Of a stretch of 18,698 bases of DNA, positions 6,537 through 14,729 are shown one piece after another; the stretch's first letter is position 1; each line of letters starts with the position of its first letter. The stretch lies in NCBI GenBank assembly GCA_023432995.1, contig JAEZES010000216.1, positions 1 to 18,698 on the forward strand. The letters run 5' to 3'. The notes under the pieces were generated by a model. The model ran no database searches and was not told the DNA's origin. It saw only the letters and a program-made list of their open reading frames with translations. Made by a program: the position numbers and the translations under genes. This DNA is from Pseudomonadota bacterium. GTDB taxonomy: Bacteria; Pseudomonadota; Alphaproteobacteria; Sphingomonadales; Sphingomonadaceae.

Positions 6537-8326
6537 CAGTGTCTCCCGAACAGCTTCTCGACGTCGCCCATCGACAGCTTGATCCACGTCGGCCGGCCAT
6601 GGTTGCATTGGCCGGAACGGGGGGTGCGTTCCATTTCGCGAAGCAGCGCGTTCATCTCGGCGACCGACAAGGTCCGCCCGGCCCGCACAGACCCGTGGCA
6701 GGCCATCGTCGCCAGCACGTGCTCGATGCGCTCTTCCAGCAGCAGGCTCGCGCCGTGCTGGGCGAGGTCGTCGGCGAGGTCTCGCAGCAGCGCCTCCGGG
6801 TCGGCATCCTTGAGCGCACCGGGCAAGGCTCTGACCAGCATCGCTCCGGGTCCGAAGCGCTCGAGCACGAGACCGAGTTCCGAGAACTTGTCGGCGTGCT
6901 CGTCGAGCCGGTCGCACGCCGGCTCGTCGAGTTCGACCACGGCCGGCATCAGCAGGGCCTGACTGGCCGCGACCTTGTCGCCCGCGCCCGCCGCCCGCAG
7001 CCGCTCGAGCACGAGGCGTTCGTGCGCGGCATGCTGGTCGACGATCACCAGGCCGTCGGACGCTTCGGCGACGATGTAGGTCGCAGCGACTTGACCGCGC
7101 GCGACCCCGAGCGGGTAGGCAGCCTCTTCTTCGGCCATCGGCTGCGCCTCGGCGGCACGCCCTTGAGGCAGGTCAAGCACGTCCGCGCCGAGCCAGACGG
7201 GGCGCGGTTCGCGCAGGCCGGACGGCGCCCAGTCGTGCCCCTGGAAGACCGAGCCCGGCGCCTCACCACCTCCCTCCCTCAGCGGTTCGACCTGCCACCG
7301 GGTCATCGCTCCCGCATCCGGAGTCTGCGCGCTGCGCCGGTCGCCGGTGGCCAGCGCCTCACGCAGGCCGGAGACGATGAACCCGCGCACCGCCGCCGCG
7401 TCGCGAAAGCGCACTTCGGTCTTGGCCGGGTGGACATTGACGTCGAGATCTTCTGGCGGCAGCTCGAGGAAGAGCGCCAGCACCGGGTGCCGATCGCGCG
7501 CCAGCATTCCGGCGTAGGCTCCGCGCACCGCTCCGGCCAATAGTCGATCCTTCACCGGCCGGCCGTTGACGAACAGGTACTGGTGGTCGGCGGCGCCGCG
7601 GTTGAAGGTCGGCAGCCCGGCAATCCCGGCGAGCCGCATCGCCCCGCGCCCGAGTTCGACGGCGACTCCGTTGTCGGCGAGCGACCGATCGACGATCTGG
7701 GCCACGCGTGTCGACAGCGCCTCGCCTCCCTGCACCGCGAGAATGCGCCGTCGGTCGTGATCGAGGGTGAAGCCGATCTCGGGCCGGGCCATCGCCAGGC
7801 GGCGAACCGCATCGAGACACGCCGCGTATTCGCTGCGCGCCGAGCGCAGAAACTTGCGGCGCGCAGGGATCTTTTCGAAGAGCCTGTCCACCCTGACCCG
7901 GGTGCCGGGCGGCAACGCCGCCGGTCCGTCGGCGATCAGCGCGCCGTGGTCGACCACCCGGGTCCACCCCTGGGTCGCGTCGTGCTGTCGGCTTTCAAGC
8001 GCGAGCCGGGCCACGCTGGCGATCGACGGAAGGGCCTCGCCCCGAAACCCCAAGGTCGCGACCTGCTCGATGGCATCGTCGGGCAGCTTCGAGGTGGCAT
8101 GACGCTCGAGAGCGAGCGCCATCTCGTCCCGCCTCATCCCGCACCCGTCGTCGGTAACCTCGATCCGGCCAAGCCCGCCATCGGCGAGGCTGATCGCAAT
8201 CCGCGTCGCCCCGGCGTCGATCGCGTTCTCGACCAATTCCTTGAGAGCCGACGCGGGTCGTTCGACCACTTCCCCCGCGGCGATGCGGTTGACGAGGGTC
8301 TCCGGCAATCGGCGAATTGTCGGCAT
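6536..8326 (-). CDS. mutL: DNA mismatch repair protein MutL (endonuclease type)
   Basis: A 596-residue MutL, the ATP-dependent coordinator of mismatch repair. The GHKL ATPase is N-terminal: KELVENAIDAG (29-39) with the catalytic Glu30 and Mg-binding Asn34, DDGCGM (59-64), and TLGFRGEALPSI (91-102). A variable linker covers about 330-400. The C-terminal domain holds DQHAAHERLVLE (430-441), which matches the endonuclease consensus DQHA-X2-E-X4-E, plus ACHGSVRAG (542-550), CNHGRP (574-579) and the terminal FGR (593-595). This set is the one seen in MutL of bacteria lacking MutH, so this protein probably nicks DNA itself. ATG 8326 gives the normal MPTIRRLP-type N-terminus; an in-frame ATG at 8347 would add seven residues. 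It is followed by the lipoprotein gene and is divergent from mreB. Confidence 0.97.
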   Translation of the reverse strand: MPTIRRLPETLVNRIAAGEVVERPASALKELVENAIDAGATRIAISLADGGLGRIEVTDDGCGMRRDEMALALERHATSKLPDDAIEQVATLGFRGEALPSIASVARLALESRQHDATQGWTRVVDHGALIADGPAALPPGTRVRVDRLFEKIPARRKFLRSARSEYAACLDAVRRLAMARPEIGFTLDHDRRRILAVQGGEALSTRVAQIVDRSLADNGVAVELGRGAMRLAGIAGLPTFNRGAADHQYLFVNGRPVKDRLLAGAVRGAYAGMLARDRHPVLALFLELPPEDLDVNVHPAKTEVRFRDAAAVRGFIVSGLREALATGDRRSAQTPDAGAMTRWQVEPLREGGGEAPGSVFQGHDWAPSGLREPRPVWLGADVLDLPQGRAAEAQPMAEEEAAYPLGVARGQVAATYIVAEASDGLVIVDQHAAHERLVLERLRAAGAGDKVAASQALLMPAVVELDEPACDRLDEHADKFSELGLVLERFGPGAMLVRALPGALKDADPEALLRDLADDLAQHGASLLLEERIEHVLATMACHGSVRAGRTLSVAEMNALLREMERTPRSGQCNHGRPTWIKLSMGDVEKLFGRH

Positions 8327-8509
8327 GGCATGGACGCTAACGGGCAAAGCACGGGAATTCGAGCCGGACCGTGTAAAACCCCACCGCTATCGACACAAAT
8401 TTTTAGCCTTTACCCTTACTTCACGTTAAGGCACCGCCACCGTCCTGCAAGCGACCGCCGCCCGCTTGCCGGTCACTTTCTCCCGCCGCGGTAAGGTACG
8501 GAATAGTCG
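8327..8509. promoter_or_regulatory. Divergent mutL/mreB intergenic region with a weak mutL promoter candidate
   Basis: The 183-bp gap must hold the promoters for both mutL and the mre operon. It contains the most AT-rich patch here, about 8395-8430. On the minus strand TTAACG (8429-8424) and TAAAAA (8405-8400) are 18 bp apart, each matching four of six sigma-70 consensus bases, and would give a mutL leader of roughly 70 bases. On the plus strand I found no convincing pair; TTGCCG (8466-8471) and TAAGGT (8492-8497) are 20 bp apart, which is too far. The mreB ribosome-binding site is also weak. Confidence 0.35.
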
Positions 8510-9553
8510 ATGAGTTCCTTCTCCAAGTTCTTCAAGTTCGGGTCGCAGAACATGGCGATCGACCTCGGCACGGCCAACACCCTGGTCTACGTGCAGGATC
8601 GCGGAATCGTCCTCAACGAGCCCTCCGTGGTGGCGATCGAGACGATCAACGGCATCAAGCGGGTCAAGGCCGTCGGCGACGACGCCAAGCTGATGATGGG
8701 CAAGACCCCGGACAACATCGAGGCGATCCGCCCGCTGCGCGACGGTGTCATCGCCGACATCGAGATCGCCGAGGCGATGATCAAGCACTTCATTCAGAAG
8801 GTGCACGGCAAGAAGAGCCTGTTCCGCTACCCCGAGATCGTCATCTGCGTGCCGTCGGGTTCGACCTCGGTCGAGCGCCGCGCGATCCGCGACGCGGCGA
8901 GCAACGCCGGGGCCTCCGAGGTCTCGCTGATCCTCGAACCGATGGCCGCCGCGATCGGAGCGGACATGCCGGTCACGGAGCCGGTCGGCTCGATGGTCGT
9001 CGATATCGGCGGCGGCACCACCGAAGTCGCCGTGCTCTCTCTGCGCGGCCTCGCCTACACCACGTCGGTGCGCACCGGCGGAGACAAGATGGACGAGGCA
9101 ATCGTCTCCTACGTCCGCCGACACCATAACCTGCTGATCGGTGATGCGACCGCGGAGCGGATCAAGAAGGACTACGGCATCGCCACCGTGCCGGAGGACG
9201 GCGTCGGCGAGCAGATCACCATCAAGGGGCGCGACCTCGTCAACGGCGTGCCCAAGGAAATCACCATCAACCAGGCGAACATCGCCGAGGCGCTCAGCGA
9301 GCCGATCGGGGCAATCGTCGAAGGCGTGCGCATCGCGCTCGAAAACACCGCGCCAGAGCTCGCCGCGGACATCGTCGACCAGGGCATCGTGCTGACCGGC
9401 GGCGGGGCGCTGATCCGTGGCCTCGACGATCATCTCAAGGAGGAGACCGGGCTTCCGGTCAGCATCGCCGAGGATCCGTTGTCGTGCGTCGCGCTCGGCA
9501 CCGGCCGGGCGATGGAGGACCCGATCTATCGCGGCGTGCTGATGACCGCCTGA
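8510..9553 (+). CDS. mreB: Rod shape-determining actin-like protein MreB
   Basis: A 347-residue bacterial actin, full length. MreB polymerises at the inner face of the membrane and guides the elongasome that inserts lateral peptidoglycan. The phosphate-1 motif IDLGTANT is at 17-24, followed by NEPSVVAIE. The phosphate-2 motif VVDIGGGTTEVAV begins near residue 163, and the adenosine motif LTGGGALIRGLD lies near residue 300. The short N-terminus SSFSKFFKFGSQNM is amphipathic and sphingomonad-like. It opens the operon mreB-mreC-mreD-pbp2-rodA, with mreC 29 bp downstream. The assignment is secure. Confidence 0.98.
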   Translation: MSSFSKFFKFGSQNMAIDLGTANTLVYVQDRGIVLNEPSVVAIETINGIKRVKAVGDDAKLMMGKTPDNIEAIRPLRDGVIADIEIAEAMIKHFIQKVHGKKSLFRYPEIVICVPSGSTSVERRAIRDAASNAGASEVSLILEPMAAAIGADMPVTEPVGSMVVDIGGGTTEVAVLSLRGLAYTTSVRTGGDKMDEAIVSYVRRHHNLLIGDATAERIKKDYGIATVPEDGVGEQITIKGRDLVNGVPKEITINQANIAEALSEPIGAIVEGVRIALENTAPELAADIVDQGIVLTGGGALIRGLDDHLKEETGLPVSIAEDPLSCVALGTGRAMEDPIYRGVLMTA

Positions 9554-9582
9554 CGTAGCAACCGAAAGAGGGAAAGGCGGTT

Positions 9583-10482
9583 ATGGCGCCGCCGGCACAC
9601 CGCCGATCCGGAGTCAACAAGAAGGCCCAGCTCGGCGTCTTCACCGGCTACGTCGTGGCCGGGTTCGGCGCGCTGTTCGGCGCGGCCCTGCTCACCATCT
9701 CGCTGTTGCGCCCCGAGGCCTTCAGCGGACTGCGCACGATGGCCGCCGACGCCGCCGCGCCGCTCGGCTCAGCCGGGGCCGCCGGGCGCACCGGCGGTCA
9801 GGACTTCTTCGACGCGATCGCCGGCTATTATCGCGCCGGCAGCCGCAACGCGGAGCTCGAAGAGGAAGTCAGGATCGCGCGCGTCCGCCTCGCCGAGGCC
9901 GCGGCGATGAAGCAGGAGAACGCCCGCCTCAAGGCGGTTCTCGGGCTCACCCGCGACGACCCCAAACCGGTGGCGACCGCGCGCCTGATCGGCTCCACGG
10001 CATCGAGCGCCCGCCGGCTGGGTTACATCTCGGCCGGGCGCAACGACGGCGTCAGACCGGGCATGCCCGTGACCTCGCCGATGGGGCTTGTCGGCCGCGT
10101 ACTCGAAGCCGGGGCCGAAAGCTCGCGCGTGCTGCTGCTGACCGACAGCGAGAGCATGGTCCCCGTGCGCCGCGCGACGGACAACGTTGTCGCCTTCGCC
10201 GAGGGCCGCGCTGACGGCTCGCTGCGGCTGCGGCTGATCAATCTCGGAATTAACCCGATCAGGAGGGGCGACGTCTTCGTCACCTCGGGCGCGGGCGGCT
10301 TGTTCCGGCCCGGGATCGCCGTGGCGATCGCCAGCGAGATCACCCGCGACGGCGCAATCGCGCAACTGCTGAGCAATCCGGCGGCGACCGATGTCGTGGT
10401 AGTGGAGCCGGTCTGGCAACCCGAGGCGGTCGAAGCGCTCCGTTCGCCCTCCGCCGCGTCGACGGCGACGCCCGACGGCTGA
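9583..10482 (+). CDS. mreC: Rod shape-determining protein MreC
   Basis: A 299-residue bitopic membrane protein linking MreB inside the cell to PBP2 and RodA in the periplasm. It has a basic cytoplasmic N-terminus (1-16), one transmembrane helix at about 19-42, a coiled coil at about 86-120 (NAELEEEVRIARVRLAEAA), and a beta-rich domain from about 125 to 282. GRNDGVRPGMPV and SPMGLVGRV in that domain are family hallmarks. The last 15 residues are a Ser/Ala/Pro tail with no visible motif. A good ribosome-binding site (AGAGGGAAAGG) lies just upstream. Its stop shares bases with the mreD start (TGATGG), implying coupled synthesis. Confidence 0.96.
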   Translation: MAPPAHRRSGVNKKAQLGVFTGYVVAGFGALFGAALLTISLLRPEAFSGLRTMAADAAAPLGSAGAAGRTGGQDFFDAIAGYYRAGSRNAELEEEVRIARVRLAEAAAMKQENARLKAVLGLTRDDPKPVATARLIGSTASSARRLGYISAGRNDGVRPGMPVTSPMGLVGRVLEAGAESSRVLLLTDSESMVPVRRATDNVVAFAEGRADGSLRLRLINLGINPIRRGDVFVTSGAGGLFRPGIAVAIASEITRDGAIAQLLSNPAATDVVVVEPVWQPEAVEALRSPSAASTATPDG

Positions 10483-11036
10483 TGGAACGGCTCAATCCGC
10501 AGTCGCGCCGCGACCCCTACGGCAGCCGGATCAACCGCCGCGAGTCGACGCTGCTCGTCTACGGGATACCGTGGGCGACGATCATGCTCGGCTCGCTTAC
10601 GCCGTGGCTGCCGGTAATCGCCCCGGCACCGGTGCTGCCCCCGTTCGGATTCCTGCTGATGCTCGCCTGGCGGCTGCTGCGTCCCGGCTTGCTGCCGCCG
10701 TGGGCCGGCCTGCCCCTCGGGCTGTTCGACGACCTCTATTCGGGTCAACCGCTGGGCAGCGGGGTGCTTTTGTTTTCGCTCGCGCTGATCGTCGTCGAAC
10801 TGATCGAAATCCGCTTTCCGTGGCGCACCTTCTGGCTAGACTGGCTGACCGCGTCGTGCCTCACGATCGCCTACCTTGCGCTCGCCGCGCTGGTCTCGGG
10901 CGCGGCGCTCACGCTCGTACAGCTGGGCGTCATCGCGCCGCAGATATTGCTCTCGCTCGTGCTGTTCCCCATCATCGCCCGGATCGTCGCCATGCTGGAC
11001 CGGATCCGGTTGATGCGCGTGCTTCGCATAGACTGA
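10482..11036 (+). CDS. mreD: Rod shape-determining protein MreD
   Basis: A 184-residue polytopic inner-membrane protein, the MreD component of the elongasome. Hydrophobic helices lie at about 26-46, 50-66, 83-107, 112-140 and 145-168. The segment GLFDDLYSGQPLGSG (80-94), with its Asp-Asp and Gly residues, is the most conserved part of MreD. The N-terminal 24 residues are polar and arginine-rich and probably cytoplasmic. The family diverges strongly, so position between mreC and pbp2 adds much to the identification. The start overlaps the mreC stop; pbp2 begins 4 bp after the mreD stop. Confidence 0.94.
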   Translation: MERLNPQSRRDPYGSRINRRESTLLVYGIPWATIMLGSLTPWLPVIAPAPVLPPFGFLLMLAWRLLRPGLLPPWAGLPLGLFDDLYSGQPLGSGVLLFSLALIVVELIEIRFPWRTFWLDWLTASCLTIAYLALAALVSGAALTLVQLGVIAPQILLSLVLFPIIARIVAMLDRIRLMRVLRID

Positions 11037-11040
11037 CGCC

Positions 11041-13095
11041 GTGACGCAGAAGTTCACCTCCAGCTCGCTCGCGCAAAGCTTCGACCGGCGCAGCTTCGTC
11101 GTCGGCGCGATCCAGGGCGGCATCGGCCTGCTGCTGGCGGCGCGGATGGGCTACATCGCCGTCGCCGAGAACGAAAAGTACGAGATGGAGGCGGAGAGCA
11201 ACCGCGTGAACCTCTCGCTGATCCCGCCGCGCCGCGGCTGGATCCTCGACCGCAACGGCTCGCCGCTGGCGTCGAACCGCGCCGATTTCCGGGTCGACAT
11301 CATCCCCGAACGGCTGGTCGATCCCGACGCGACGGTCACCACACTGAGCGAATTGCTCAAGTTTACGCCCGCCGAAACCCAAGACCTGAGCGACAAGCTC
11401 GAAAAAGCTGCGGGTTTTCAACCGGTCCAGGTTGCCGACGGCCTCGACTACGATTCGTTCGCCGCGGTCAGCGTCCGCCTGCCGGAGCTTCAGGGCGTCG
11501 TCCCGACCCGGGGGTTTTCGCGATACTATCCGACCGGTCCCTCCGTCGGACATCTGATCGGTTACGTCGGCGCGGCGTCCCGCGAGGAGTACGAGCAGGA
11601 ACCTGTGCCGCTGCTGGTGACCCCCGGCTTCAAGATGGGCAAGGATGGCCTCGAGAAGCAGTTCGAGCAGGTCCTGCGCGGCGAGCCGGGCGCGCGCCGG
11701 GTGGAAGTGACCGCATCGGGCCGGATCGTCCGCGATCTCGACATGCGCGAGGACGTGCAGGGCAAGCCGATCCAGCTGACCATCGACGGCCCGCTGCAGG
11801 ACTACGCGGCGCGCCGGATCGGGCTCGAAAGCGGCTCGGTGGTAGTGCTCGACTGCCTGACCGGCGACTTGCTGTGCATGGCCTCGATGCCGAGCTTCGA
11901 TCCGAACAGTTTCTCCGACGGGATCGGCCGGATCGAATACCAGATGCTCAGCGAGAACGAGCGCGTGCCGCTGCGCAACAAGGTGCTCAAGGGCCTCTAC
12001 CCGCCCGGCTCGACGGTCAAGCCGATGGTGGCGATGGCCTTCCTCGAAGCCGGGCTCGATCCAAAGGAAACAGCGAGCTGCAGCGGCGGCTTGCGGGTGG
12101 GCAACCGGGTATTCCACTGCTGGCAGCGCGGCGGCCACGGCACGGTCGACATGGGCAAGGGCATCTACCAGTCGTGCGACGTGTACTTCTATCACTTCGC
12201 CCAGCGGCTCGGGATGGACGTGATCGCGCCGATGGCCAAGCGTTGCGGCATGGGCCAGGAATTCCCGCTGCCGGTCGCCAGCCAGTTCTTCGGCACGGTG
12301 CCCGACCCGGCATGGAAGCTGCGCAAATACGGACAGGCCTGGCAGCCGTTCGACACCGTCAACGCCACGATCGGCCAAGGCTACATGCTCGCCAACCCGC
12401 TGCAGCTGGCGGTGATGGCCGCTCGCCTGGCGACCGGCGACAAGGTCATGCCTCGGCTGCTGCTCGACGGAAGGAAGCCGCGCTTCGACAGCATGAACTT
12501 TCACGGCGACCACGTGCAGATCATCCAGCAGGCCATGAGCGACGTGGTCAACGGACCGGGGACAGCCGGTCGCGCGCGGCTGCCAGTCGACAACGTGCTG
12601 ATGGCCGGGAAGACCGGCACGGCCCAGGTCGTCTCGCTGAATGTCGGCGGCGGCAAAGGCGGCCAGTGGAAGTACCGCGACCACGGCCTGTTCATCTTTT
12701 TCGCGCCGTTCGACCGTCCGCGTTACGCGGGCGCGGTAGTGATCGAGCACGGGGGAGGTTCGGGTGCCGCCTATCCGATTGCGCGCGACGTGATGACGTT
12801 CCTGTTCGATCCGGCCAAGGGTCTCGAAGCCCTCCACGCGCTTGAGAAGCAGTGGGGCGGCACCGCGCAAGAGCGTCTGACCGCCGAGTATGTCCGCTTC
12901 GCGACCGCTGCGGGCCTCGACGTGCCCCCCGCCCCCGCTGATTCGGAGGAAATCGCCCGCCTGGTGGACGCCGAAGCTCGTGCAGCGGCGGAGCCGAGCG
13001 CCCTTGCCTCGCAGGCGGTCACGCCGCGGCCCGAAGCCGAGCCATCGGCCGCACCGACGCCCACCCCGCCCCGGGCCGGGGCAGTCGCCGGATGA
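11041..13095 (+). CDS. mrdA: Penicillin-binding protein 2, elongasome transpeptidase
   Basis: A 684-residue class B PBP that cross-links lateral-wall peptidoglycan as partner of RodA. A cytoplasmic segment with DRRSF (15-19) precedes one transmembrane helix at about 20-40. The pedestal domain starts at ESNRVNLSLIPPRRGWILDRNG (written here only as ESNRVNL near residue 53). Transpeptidase motifs are Ser324-Thr-Val-Lys327 (nucleophile Ser324), Ser378-Cys-Asp380 (the SxD form normal for PBP2), and Lys524-Thr-Gly526. The start is GTG, with no better ATG near the conserved N-terminus. After the catalytic domain, residues about 620-684 form an Ala/Pro/Glu-rich low-complexity periplasmic tail. The stop overlaps the rodA start as ATGA. 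Confidence 0.97.
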   Translation: MTQKFTSSSLAQSFDRRSFVVGAIQGGIGLLLAARMGYIAVAENEKYEMEAESNRVNLSLIPPRRGWILDRNGSPLASNRADFRVDIIPERLVDPDATVTTLSELLKFTPAETQDLSDKLEKAAGFQPVQVADGLDYDSFAAVSVRLPELQGVVPTRGFSRYYPTGPSVGHLIGYVGAASREEYEQEPVPLLVTPGFKMGKDGLEKQFEQVLRGEPGARRVEVTASGRIVRDLDMREDVQGKPIQLTIDGPLQDYAARRIGLESGSVVVLDCLTGDLLCMASMPSFDPNSFSDGIGRIEYQMLSENERVPLRNKVLKGLYPPGSTVKPMVAMAFLEAGLDPKETASCSGGLRVGNRVFHCWQRGGHGTVDMGKGIYQSCDVYFYHFAQRLGMDVIAPMAKRCGMGQEFPLPVASQFFGTVPDPAWKLRKYGQAWQPFDTVNATIGQGYMLANPLQLAVMAARLATGDKVMPRLLLDGRKPRFDSMNFHGDHVQIIQQAMSDVVNGPGTAGRARLPVDNVLMAGKTGTAQVVSLNVGGGKGGQWKYRDHGLFIFFAPFDRPRYAGAVVIEHGGGSGAAYPIARDVMTFLFDPAKGLEALHALEKQWGGTAQERLTAEYVRFATAAGLDVPPAPADSEEIARLVDAEARAAAEPSALASQAVTPRPEAEPSAAPTPTPPRAGAVAG

Positions 13096-14213
13096 GTGCC
13101 GGCATTCTCCCCGCGCCGCTTCAGGGGATCCCGTGGCGAGTCCTGCTGCCGCTGACGCTTCTCGTCTGCTTCGGCGCTGCGGTGCTCTATTCTGCAGCCG
13201 GTGGTTCGATGCAGCCCTACGCGCTGTCGCACCTCGTCCGCTTCGGCGTGTTCCTCGTCGTCGCCCTGGCGATTTCCCGGCTGCCCCGCGACCTCGTGCA
13301 GTTCGCAGCCTACCCCGCCTATGGCGGAATCCTGCTGCTGCTGATGGCCGTCGAGGCGATCGGCGCGGTCGGTGGAGGCAGTCAACGATGGCTCGACCTC
13401 GGTTTCATCAACTTGCAGCCGTCAGAGCTGATGAAGCCAGGCATCGTGCTTGTGCTGTCGCTGTTCTACCACTCGGTGCCGCCCGGGCTGATGGGCAGCT
13501 GGCGCGCGCTGGTGCCGGCGGGCGCGCTGATCGGCTTCCCGATGGGGCTGGTACTGCTGCAGCCCGACCTCGGCACGGCTTTGGCGATCGGCTTCGGCGG
13601 GGTCGTGGTGATGTATCTTGCCGGGCTGCCGACCAAGTGGTTCATCGGCGGCGGGCTGGCGGCCGTCGTCATCGCCCCCTTGGCCTACTTCTTCGCGCTG
13701 CACGATTACCAGCGGGCCCGCGTGACGACGTTCCTCGACCCCGAAAGCGACCCGCTCGGCACCGGCTATCACATCACCCAGTCGAAGATCGCGATCGGTT
13801 CCGGCGGCCTCACCGGAAAGGGTTTCGGCCAGGGCTCGCAAAGTCACCTTAACTACCTGCCGGAGCCCCACACCGATTTCGTGTTCGCCACGATGGCGGA
13901 GGAATGGGGCCTGCTCGGCGGCCTGCTCGTGCTGCTCGTGTTCGGAATCATCCTGCGCTGGGGCTGGACCGTCGCCCGCCGCGCGCCCGATCGCTTTTCC
14001 AGCCTGCTGGCCGGCGGAATGACCGCGACCATCTTCTTCTACGTGGCGATAAACCTGCTGATGGTGATGGGCCTTGCGCCCGTCGTCGGCATCCCGCTGC
14101 CGTTCATGAGCCACGGCGGCTCGTCGATGATGACCAACATGCTGTGCATCGGAACGCTGATGATGATCGACCGTTGGAGCCGAAAGCCGGGCAGCACGGG
14201 CCGCTTTGCCTGA
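13092..14213 (+). CDS. rodA: SEDS peptidoglycan glycosyltransferase RodA
   Basis: A 373-residue SEDS-family integral membrane protein with about ten helices that polymerises lipid II into glycan strands with PBP2. The key loop YLPEPHTDFVFATMAEEWG is present, and the Asp of HTDF is residue 262, the position of the invariant catalytic Asp of the family. GGSQRWLDLG, a conserved loop after helix 3, and LPFMSHGGSSM near the C-terminus are further SEDS signatures. The start overlaps pbp2 by four bases (ATGA), the usual arrangement of this pair. RodA ends the mre operon; tRNA-Lys begins 89 bp later with no clear U-tract terminator in between. Confidence 0.97.
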   Translation: MSAGILPAPLQGIPWRVLLPLTLLVCFGAAVLYSAAGGSMQPYALSHLVRFGVFLVVALAISRLPRDLVQFAAYPAYGGILLLLMAVEAIGAVGGGSQRWLDLGFINLQPSELMKPGIVLVLSLFYHSVPPGLMGSWRALVPAGALIGFPMGLVLLQPDLGTALAIGFGGVVVMYLAGLPTKWFIGGGLAAVVIAPLAYFFALHDYQRARVTTFLDPESDPLGTGYHITQSKIAIGSGGLTGKGFGQGSQSHLNYLPEPHTDFVFATMAEEWGLLGGLLVLLVFGIILRWGWTVARRAPDRFSSLLAGGMTATIFFYVAINLLMVMGLAPVVGIPLPFMSHGGSSMMTNMLCIGTLMMIDRWSRKPGSTGRFA

Positions 14214-14229
14214 AGCGCCGAAACGCCCC

Positions 14230-14257
14230 TTTTCAGCAGGCGAACAATCGCTATATG
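14230..14257 (+). promoter_or_regulatory. Candidate tRNA-Lys promoter
   Basis: TTTTCA (14230-14235) and TATATG (14252-14257), 16 bp apart, form a plausible sigma-70 promoter 45 bp before the tRNA. The -10 hexamer keeps the first, second and fourth consensus bases and is followed by GG. A 6-bp hairpin, CCCGCG-ATT-CGCGGG (14266-14280), lies between promoter and tRNA; it has no U-tract and probably belongs to the tRNA leader. Based on motif resemblance and position only. Confidence 0.4.
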
Positions 14258-14302
14258 GGCCGCTCCCCGCGATTCGCGGGTACCGCGGAAATCTCCCGGA
14301 AC

Positions 14303-14378
<76 letters not shown>

Positions 14379-14433
14379 CCTTTCCCTCGGTAATTCAGTT
14401 GCTTAGCCGGACATTTCCTCCGTCAGTGGTATT

Positions 14434-14477
14434 GGTGGAACCTCGAAGAGAGCTATAGGTTCCGTATAGGTTCCACC
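14434..14477. repeat. Inverted and direct repeats around GGAACC/GGTTCC
   Basis: GGTGGAACC (14434-14442) and GGTTCCACC (14469-14477) are a perfect 9-bp inverted repeat with a 26-base spacer. Inside, TATAGGTTCC occurs twice, at 14454-14463 and 14465-14474, with a period of 11 bp, about one helical turn. This gives three copies of the hexamer GGAACC/GGTTCC in 40 bp. It could be a regulator site, a hairpin or a recombination site; none can be chosen from sequence alone. It lies 55 bp past the tRNA. Confidence 0.55.
14437..14461 (+). promoter_or_regulatory. Possible EcfG-type (general stress) promoter
   Basis: GGAAC (14437-14441), 16 bases, then GGTT (14458-14461) differs by one base from the alphaproteobacterial EcfG consensus GGAAC-N16/17-CGTT. 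It points toward the short frames and ppsA downstream. The match overlaps the repeat cluster, so it may be a by-product of those repeats. Confidence 0.25.
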
Positions 14478-14729
14478 CTGCCCGATGGGCAACCGATCCA
14501 GCGAGTTTGGGATGGCTGCTGGCGGAATTTCGCCAGCTTCCTGCATTCCACGATCGAGCAAAGCATGGCCAAGTTCGAGGGGCTGCTCGCGGACTATGCG
14601 GCCAAAGAGCGGTCGACCGAAATCCCTGCTGTGTCTCGAAGCCAGGCCGCGCCGGCGGCTTGTTTGGAGATTGCCGCACAGCTTGGATCGAGGATTGATT
14701 GGTCGGGCTTGCTGACGGGTCGCCGATAA

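Larger units (their letters stand above)
14394..14729 (+). pseudogene. Open reading frame without an early start; possible gene remnant
   Basis: From the TAA at 14391 to the TAA at 14727 one frame stays open for 111 codons, with no ATG, GTG or TTG before ATG 14565. The translation has a protein-like composition in places, for example PIQRVWDGCWRNFASFLHS followed by a helical stretch MAKFEGLLADYAAKER that begins at 14565. From that ATG only 54 residues remain. I do not recognise the family. The frame begins 15 bp after tRNA-Lys and base composition is less GC-rich than the flanks, so a decayed, horizontally acquired gene is one explanation. Frames on the opposite strand are also open across much of this stretch, so the coding assignment is weak. 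Confidence 0.3.

Noticed and set aside
8415..8430. CtrA-like site (TTAA-N7-TTAA) before mreB
   Set aside because: Only one half (TTAA) is intact; the other reads TAAG, so the match is too weak.
14266..14280. Terminator for the mre operon (CCCGCG-ATT-CGCGGG)
   Set aside because: A 6-bp hairpin with no U-tract, lying downstream of a better tRNA promoter candidate; more likely part of the tRNA leader.
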